Shown here: positions 6,548 to 9,828 of the stretch, in pieces
How the letters are laid out: the number at the start of each line of letters is the position of its first letter
Position numbering within the stretch: position 1 is the first letter of the stretch
NCBI GenBank assembly: GCA_016219075.1
Contig: JACRCJ010000206.1
Location: 1 to 9,828 of the forward strand
DNA from: Deltaproteobacteria bacterium
Lineage (GTDB): Bacteria > Desulfobacterota > GWC2-55-46
Length of the DNA: 9,828 bases
Reading direction: 5' to 3'
Translations under genes and position numbers: made by a program
The notes under the pieces: generated by a model
Database searches by the model: none
What the model saw: the letters and a program-made list of their open reading frames with translations, nothing else
Told to the model about the DNA's origin: nothing

Positions 6548-7711
6548 ATGAGGGAGTATTTATTCACTTCGGAATCAGTCACGGAAGGTCACCCGGATAA
6601 GGTAGCGGACCAGATCTCGGACGCTGTTCTTGACGCCATTTTAAAAGAGGACCCCAAAAGCAGGGTCGCGTGCGAAACCCTTGTGACCACCGGGATCGCG
6701 CTCATCGCCGGAGAGATAACGACAAAGGCGCAGGTTAACTACCAGGACATCGTAAGGGAAACGATCAGGGATATCGGCTACACCGACGCCAGCATGGGTT
6801 TTGACTACAAGACCTGCGCCGTCCTGGTCGCACTTGACAGGCAGTCTCCCGACATAGCGATGGGCGTGGACAGCTCGGAGGCCAAGGAGCAGGGCGCCGG
6901 AGACCAGGGCCTCATGTTCGGCTACGCGTGCGACCACACGCCGGAGCTGATGCCGATGCCCATATCGCTGGCGCACAAGATAACCAACAGGCTCGCCGAG
7001 GTCAGGAAGAACGGGACCCTTGACTACATAAGGCCCGACGGCAAGAGCCAGGTCACTGTCAGGTACGTAAACGGCAGGCCCGCGATGGTCGATACCGTAG
7101 TCGTGTCGACACAGCACGCCCCCGATGTCACGCAGAAGGCCCTGAAGGAAGCCGTCATCGAAGAGGTCATAAAGAAAGTCGTCCCCGCGGGGCTCCTTGA
7201 CTCAAAGACGAAGTACCACATAAACCCCACCGGCAAGTTCGTCGTAGGCGGCCCGCACGGCGACTGCGGGCTTACCGGCAGAAAGATAATAGTCGATACC
7301 TACGGCGGCCACGGCAGCCACGGAGGAGGGGCGTTTTCCGGCAAGGACCCCTCGAAGGTCGACAGGAGCGCGTCTTACCTCGCGCGCTACATAGCGAAGA
7401 ACATCGTTGCCGCCGGGCTTGCCACCGAGTGCGAAGTACAGCTCGCCTACGCCATAGGCGTGGCCGCGCCGGTCTCGGTGATGGTCGACACCTTCGGCAC
7501 CGAGAAGATACCCCAGGAGAAGATCGAAGACCTCATCAAGGCCAACTTCCGCATGAAGCCCGCCGAGCTCATCAAGGACCTCGACCTCCTGCGCCCAATC
7601 TACAGGAACACGGCCGCCTACGGGCACTTCGGAAGGTCCGGCGACGGTTTCAGGTGGGAGCTCACGGACAAGGCCGAGGCGTTGAGGAAGGCCGCCGGAG
7701 CAGGCGCATAA
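6548..7711 (+). CDS. metK: S-adenosylmethionine synthetase (methionine adenosyltransferase)
   Basis: MetK makes S-adenosylmethionine from methionine and ATP in the cytoplasm and supplies the cell's main methyl donor. The 387-aa length is typical. The N-terminal motif FTSESVTEGHPDKVADQ contains the catalytic His15. Signature 1, GAGDQGLMFGYA, is at 116-127. PHGDCGLTGRK lies near 236-246. Signature 2, GGGAFSGKDPSKVDRS, spans 259-274. All catalytic and metal-binding positions expected of the bacterial enzyme appear intact. The gene has its own promoter and strong ribosome binding site, so it is probably expressed separately from the PTS operon. The neighbour ahcY removes S-adenosylhomocysteine, the product of SAM-dependent methylation, so the pair forms half of the activated methyl cycle. 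Confidence 0.98.
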   Translation: MREYLFTSESVTEGHPDKVADQISDAVLDAILKEDPKSRVACETLVTTGIALIAGEITTKAQVNYQDIVRETIRDIGYTDASMGFDYKTCAVLVALDRQSPDIAMGVDSSEAKEQGAGDQGLMFGYACDHTPELMPMPISLAHKITNRLAEVRKNGTLDYIRPDGKSQVTVRYVNGRPAMVDTVVVSTQHAPDVTQKALKEAVIEEVIKKVVPAGLLDSKTKYHINPTGKFVVGGPHGDCGLTGRKIIVDTYGGHGSHGGGAFSGKDPSKVDRSASYLARYIAKNIVAAGLATECEVQLAYAIGVAAPVSVMVDTFGTEKIPQEKIEDLIKANFRMKPAELIKDLDLLRPIYRNTAAYGHFGRSGDGFRWELTDKAEALRKAAGAGA

Positions 7712-7732
7712 GAGTTTTTGTTTACCGGAAAC

Positions 7733-7774
7733 ACTTTAGCAGGCTGTCGAAAGGCGGCCTGCTAAAGTTTTGTT
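7733..7774 (+). terminator. strong hairpin with U tract between metK and ahcY
   Basis: ACTTTAGCAGGC (7733-7744) pairs perfectly with GCCTGCTAAAGT (7757-7768). Four more pairs, two of them G-U, extend the stem to a GAAA tetraloop at 7749-7752. The stem is followed by TTTTGTT. This is a convincing intrinsic terminator or attenuator for metK transcripts, although ahcY starts only 41 bases further on. Confidence 0.8.
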
Positions 7775-7814
7775 CAGGGCATGCTGTTCTCACTAAAAAA
7801 CATACGGAGGAGAG

Positions 7815-9071
7815 ATGAATTATCACGTAAAGGACCTTGGACTCAGCTCGAAGGGCAAGAAAAGGATAGAGTGGGCGGAGCTGGACATGCCCGTTTTAAG
7901 GAAGGTGAAGGACAACTTCGCCAGGAAGAAGCCTCTCAAGGGCACAAAGATAGCCGCGTGCCTCCATGTTACGACCGAGACCGCAAACCTGATGGTGACG
8001 CTCAAGGCCGGAGGCGCCGATGTGACGCTTTGCGCCTCAAACCCCCTGAGCACGCAGGACGATGTGGCGGCCTCTCTCGTAAAGGACCACGGCATCCCGG
8101 TCTACGCGATAAAGGGCGAGGACAACAAGACCTACTACAAGCACCTGAACGCCACGCTCGACAAGAAGCCGAATATAACGATGGACGACGGCGCGGACCT
8201 GGTCTCTCTTCTGCACTCGGAGAGGAAGGACCTGGCGGCCGGGGTCCTCGGCTCCACGGAGGAGACCACGACGGGCGTCATAAGGCTTAAAAGCCTTGCG
8301 GCCAGCAACCTCCTCAAGTTCCCGGTCATCGCCGTAAACGACGCCTCGACAAAGCACTTCTTCGACAACCGCTACGGCACCGGACAGTCCACCCTCGACG
8401 GGATACTTCGCGCCACGAACAGGCTTTTCGCGGGCTCGACTTTCGTCGTATGCGGCTACGGCTGGTGCGGCAAGGGTCTGGCGATGAGGGCAAGGGGCAT
8501 GGGGGCCAATGTCGTTGTGACCGAGATCGACCCGTTGAAGGCCCTTGAGGCCGTCATGGACGGCTTAAGGGTCATGCCGATAGCTGATGCCGCCAGGATC
8601 GGGGACTTCTTCTGCACGGTAACAGGCAACCTGAATGTCATAAGGAAAGAGCACTTCGTGAAGATGAAGGACGGGGCGATCGTATGCAACTCCGGGCACT
8701 TCAATGTCGAGCTCGACCTGGCGGGCCTCAAGGCCGCCAGCAAGGGCAAGAAGACCGTGAGGGATTTTGTCGAGGAGTACACCCTTAAGAACGGCCGCAA
8801 GGTCTGCGTGCTGGGCGAGGGCAGGCTCATAAACCTCGCAAGCGCCGAAGGCCACCCGGCAAGCGTCATGGACATGAGTTTCGCCAACCAGGCCCTTGCC
8901 GCCGACTTCCTCGTCAAGAACGGCAAAAAGCTTTCCAACCAGGTCTATGTCGTGCCAGAGGCGATAGACAAGGAGATAGCGAGGCTTAAGCTCGCGGCCC
9001 TCGGGATGAAGATAGACACGCTCACCGCCGAGCAGAAAAAGTATCTCGCGTCGTGGGAGATGGGCACATAG
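7815..9071 (+). CDS. ahcY: Adenosylhomocysteinase (S-adenosylhomocysteine hydrolase), short archaeal/Thermotoga type
   Basis: This NAD-dependent cytoplasmic enzyme splits S-adenosylhomocysteine into adenosine and homocysteine, relieving product inhibition of methyltransferases. The 418-aa chain shows the family's key residues: His51 (CLHVTTET), Asp125 (MDDG), Glu150 (STEETTTG), Lys180 and Asp184 (STKHFFDNRYGTGQS), the NAD-binding GYGWCGKG at 214-221, His295 (SGHFNVE) and His347 (EGHP). It lacks the internal insertion and the C-terminal KYRY tail of the longer proteobacterial and eukaryotic enzymes and instead ends YLASWEMGT. In that it resembles the Thermotoga and archaeal form. GGAGG at 7806-7810 supports the ATG at 7815. 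It lies 103 bases after metK, behind a strong hairpin, and is followed by a terminator. Confidence 0.97.
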   Translation: MNYHVKDLGLSSKGKKRIEWAELDMPVLRKVKDNFARKKPLKGTKIAACLHVTTETANLMVTLKAGGADVTLCASNPLSTQDDVAASLVKDHGIPVYAIKGEDNKTYYKHLNATLDKKPNITMDDGADLVSLLHSERKDLAAGVLGSTEETTTGVIRLKSLAASNLLKFPVIAVNDASTKHFFDNRYGTGQSTLDGILRATNRLFAGSTFVVCGYGWCGKGLAMRARGMGANVVVTEIDPLKALEAVMDGLRVMPIADAARIGDFFCTVTGNLNVIRKEHFVKMKDGAIVCNSGHFNVELDLAGLKAASKGKKTVRDFVEEYTLKNGRKVCVLGEGRLINLASAEGHPASVMDMSFANQALAADFLVKNGKKLSNQVYVVPEAIDKEIARLKLAALGMKIDTLTAEQKKYLASWEMGT

Positions 9072-9090
9072 CACGAAGCCTGAGAGTCTG

Positions 9091-9124
9091 AAAAAGGGTG
9101 GGTTTTTTTACCCGCCCTTTTTTT
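9091..9124 (+). terminator. intrinsic terminator after ahcY
   Basis: AAAAAGGGTGGGT (9091-9103) pairs with ACCCGCCCTTTTT (9110-9122) with a single T-G wobble, around a six-T loop, and is followed by a T run at 9118-9124. The A run at the 5' side would let it work on the opposite strand as well. It lies 20 bases after the ahcY stop. Confidence 0.93.
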
Positions 9125-9200
9125 ATTCCCCTTCGGGTAAATACCCGGTAGCTTTCCGCGCTTTACAAAGGGCCTTTTTGCGCGCTTGCGCGCGCCTCGT

Positions 9201-9286
9201 CCTCTATTGCTCTCGCTCCTAAGCTCGCGCGCAATAAATACAGAGGCTTGCTCGCTCGCTCTCCTTCATGCTCGGCTGCGCAATGG
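9201..9286. repeat. two adjacent GC-rich units bounded by TTGC and GCAA
   Basis: Unit 1 runs from TTGC 9207-9210 to GCAA 9231-9234. Unit 2 runs from TTGC 9248-9251 to GCAA 9280-9283. Both are filled with GCTC-rich sequence and could fold as hairpins. Around unit 1, CCTCT (9201-9205) and AGAGG (9242-9246) allow further pairing. They look like imperfect copies of one element, perhaps a small dispersed repeat, but other genomic copies cannot be checked here. Confidence 0.4.
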
Positions 9287-9364
9287 ACCTGGTGTTTTGT
9301 TAAAAACAATACAAAACATCTAATAACATGGGTTGTTTTCAGATACCTCGGAGCGAGCTGCGGG

Positions 9365-9392
9365 GAGGGTTCATTTTTACGAGGGTTCATTT
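9365..9392. repeat. 12-base direct repeat GAGGGTTCATTT
   Basis: GAGGGTTCATTT occurs at 9365-9376 and again at 9381-9392, a 16-base period. The second copy directly adjoins the first of three CCCGTTAA-type sites. It could be a duplicated binding site or a small duplication. Confidence 0.65.
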
Positions 9393-9530
9393 AACGGGAT
9401 GCGGAAAAAGCCCTGCCAAAGAGTCTTAAGGCCTCGTGACCCGCTCCTGTGACGCCCCCGTTAAGCCCATACGGCGGAAAGTGCTGAAAAGGGCCGCGCC
9501 GGTCCATCCCCTGTACGCATAACCCGTTAA
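9391..9530. repeat. three CCCGTTAA sites at exact 66-bp intervals
   Basis: The 8-mer appears as TTAACGGG at 9391-9398 (inverted) and as CCCGTTAA at 9457-9464 and 9523-9530. The centres are exactly 66 bp apart in both intervals. The last copy ends five bases before the -35 element of the predicted promoter. The arrangement suggests binding sites for a transcription factor acting on the downstream gene, but no known regulator is assigned. Confidence 0.45.
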
Positions 9531-9535
9531 AAACC

Positions 9536-9564
9536 TTTACAAAACCGCTGTCTGTTGGTAAAAT
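9536..9564 (+). promoter_or_regulatory. sigma-70-like promoter upstream of the flagellin-like gene
   Basis: TTTACA (9536-9541) and TAAAAT (9559-9564) each match five of six consensus bases and are separated by 17 bases. The predicted start near 9571 would give a leader of about 226 nt before the ATG at 9797. No clear sigma-54 (GG-N10-GC) site was found. A weak sigma-28-like pair (TAAA 9559-9562 with GCCGACAG 9579-9586, spacing 16) overlaps it. Confidence 0.55.
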
Positions 9565-9596
9565 GGATTAATCAGGTTGCCGACAGCCTTTTTACC
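9547..9596. promoter_or_regulatory. interleaved inverted repeats over the promoter
   Basis: GCTGTC (9547-9552) matches GACAGC (9582-9587), and GGTAAAA (9557-9563) matches TTTTACC (9590-9596). A perfect 8-bp palindrome, GATTAATC (9566-9573), sits at the expected transcription start. These could be operator half-sites; if transcribed from further upstream, the two pairings would form a pseudoknot-like fold. Confidence 0.35.
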
Positions 9597-9796
9597 GGCG
9601 TTTATTTGATCTTCCAAGGCGTTTGTCTCACAGGGCAGGCCTGTTGTACGGTTTTGGGGGGACCCCTGTCCGGGCAATGTTTGCCGGGGAGGTCTCATTC
9701 TTCCGTGACCGCGCTCTCCTCTAAACGCGAGAGCCGGTCGGCTACGGCGCGGCGTCCTTAAGTCACTTCACCTTTTTGCGACGGAGAGAGATTACG
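9571..9796 (+). promoter_or_regulatory. long structured 5' leader of the flagellin-like gene
   Basis: Three hairpins can be drawn. ACAGGG (9630-9635) pairs with CCCTGT (9664-9669). A stem at 9670-9687 joins CCGG-GCAA to TTGC-CGG with one bulged G. The strongest pairs GACCG-c-GCTCTC (9707-9718) with GAGAGC-CGGTC (9729-9739), 11 pairs with one bulged C. The ribosome binding site, GGAGAG at 9783-9788, lies in the sequence ACGGAGAG, which resembles a CsrA target. No known riboswitch was recognised. Confidence 0.4.
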
Positions 9797-9828
9797 ATGG
9801 GTCTTTCCATCCACACCGCCACCACTGC
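9797..9828 (+). CDS. fliC: probable flagellin, N-terminus only (partial)
   Basis: ATG 9797 begins MGLSIHTATT and continues to the window edge. This closely resembles the usual flagellin start, a short M-x-L-x-I-x-T/N-N/A-T segment that leads into the conserved D0 helix. GGAGAG at 9783-9788 sits eight bases upstream and supports the start. Flagellin is secreted by the flagellar export apparatus and polymerises into the filament. Only ten full codons are visible, so the call rests on a short motif plus an upstream region typical of a highly regulated gene. A different protein with a similar start is possible. Confidence 0.6.
   Translation, partial: MGLSIHTATT

Larger units (their letters stand above)
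9125..9535. other. intergenic region without a convincing gene
   Basis: About 410 bases between the ahcY terminator and the promoter upstream of the last gene. A minus-strand frame of 75 codons (9163-9390) is open but has no ribosome binding site and no recognisable domain, and it runs through simple GC-rich repeats, so I do not call it. The region holds a small CGGGT/ACCCG hairpin near 9134-9147, alternating GC tracts around 9179-9196, two TTGC/GCAA-bounded units, a GTTTTGT/ACAAAAC inverted repeat (9294-9300 and 9311-9317), a 12-base direct repeat, and three evenly spaced CCCGTTAA copies. No tRNA or known RNA was recognised. Confidence 0.6.

Noticed and set aside
7712..7814. SAH riboswitch before ahcY
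   Set aside because: The conserved SAH riboswitch core is not present; the spacer is mainly one long terminator-like hairpin.
9163..9390. Minus-strand open frame of 75 codons
   Set aside because: No ribosome binding site before its ATG, no recognisable domain, and its sequence runs through GC-rich simple repeats and inverted repeats. It is more likely chance openness.
9626..9690. Possible c-di-GMP (GEMM-I) riboswitch because of CACAGGGCA near 9629-9637
   Set aside because: The rest of the conserved core, including the GACGCAAAGCC part and the tetraloop-receptor arrangement, is missing.
9555..9761. Plus-strand open frame of 68 codons starting with TTG
   Set aside because: No ribosome binding site, an unusual composition, and it overlaps the -10 element and the structured leader.
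9741..9780. Sigma-54 promoter close to the flagellin-like start
   Set aside because: The only GG-N10-GC match lacks the TGGCAC and TTGCA contexts and is probably chance.

Overview
The window is a GC-rich bacterial segment in which every convincing gene is on the + strand. Two blocks of housekeeping genes are followed by a long intergenic region that ends at the first codons of another gene. Frequent AGG and ATA codons, a Gram-negative style hprK-rapZ pairing, a mannose-family PTS next to HPr and enzyme I, and a short archaeal/Thermotoga-type adenosylhomocysteinase suggest a Desulfobacterota (former Deltaproteobacteria) or Nitrospirota-like lineage. This assignment is inference; no rRNA or other marker in the window settles it.

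Block 1 (about 19-6417) is one tightly packed operon: hprK, rapZ, PTS EIIA, EIIB, EIIC and EIID of the mannose family, ptsH (HPr) and ptsI (enzyme I). Several junctions overlap by 1-7 bases. Together the genes encode a complete phosphorelay: PEP to EI, to HPr-His24, to EIIA-His9, to EIIB-His13, to sugar entering through EIIC/EIID. They also encode the kinase/phosphorylase that would modify the regulatory serine of HPr, and the RapZ ATP-binding regulator. No sugar-catabolic gene is present, so the substrate is unknown. The one clear break in packing is a 104-base gap between EIIA and EIIB that can form hairpins.

Block 2 (about 6425-9124) holds metK and ahcY, which make S-adenosylmethionine and remove S-adenosylhomocysteine. 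metK has its own AT-rich promoter and a good ribosome binding site. A perfect 12-bp stem, extendable to 16 bp and capped by GAAA, followed by a U tract, separates metK from ahcY. A strong intrinsic terminator follows ahcY.

Block 3 (about 9125-9828) has no convincing gene until an ATG at 9797 whose ten visible codons look like the N-terminus of a flagellin. The intervening DNA contains two adjacent GC-rich hairpin units bounded by TTGC/GCAA, a 12-bp direct repeat, three copies of the 8-mer CCCGTTAA spaced exactly 66 bp apart, a sigma-70-like promoter, and a predicted leader of about 226 nt with three hairpins. This intergenic region is the least explained part of the window. The genes themselves belong to known families, and I found no clearly new multi-gene system.
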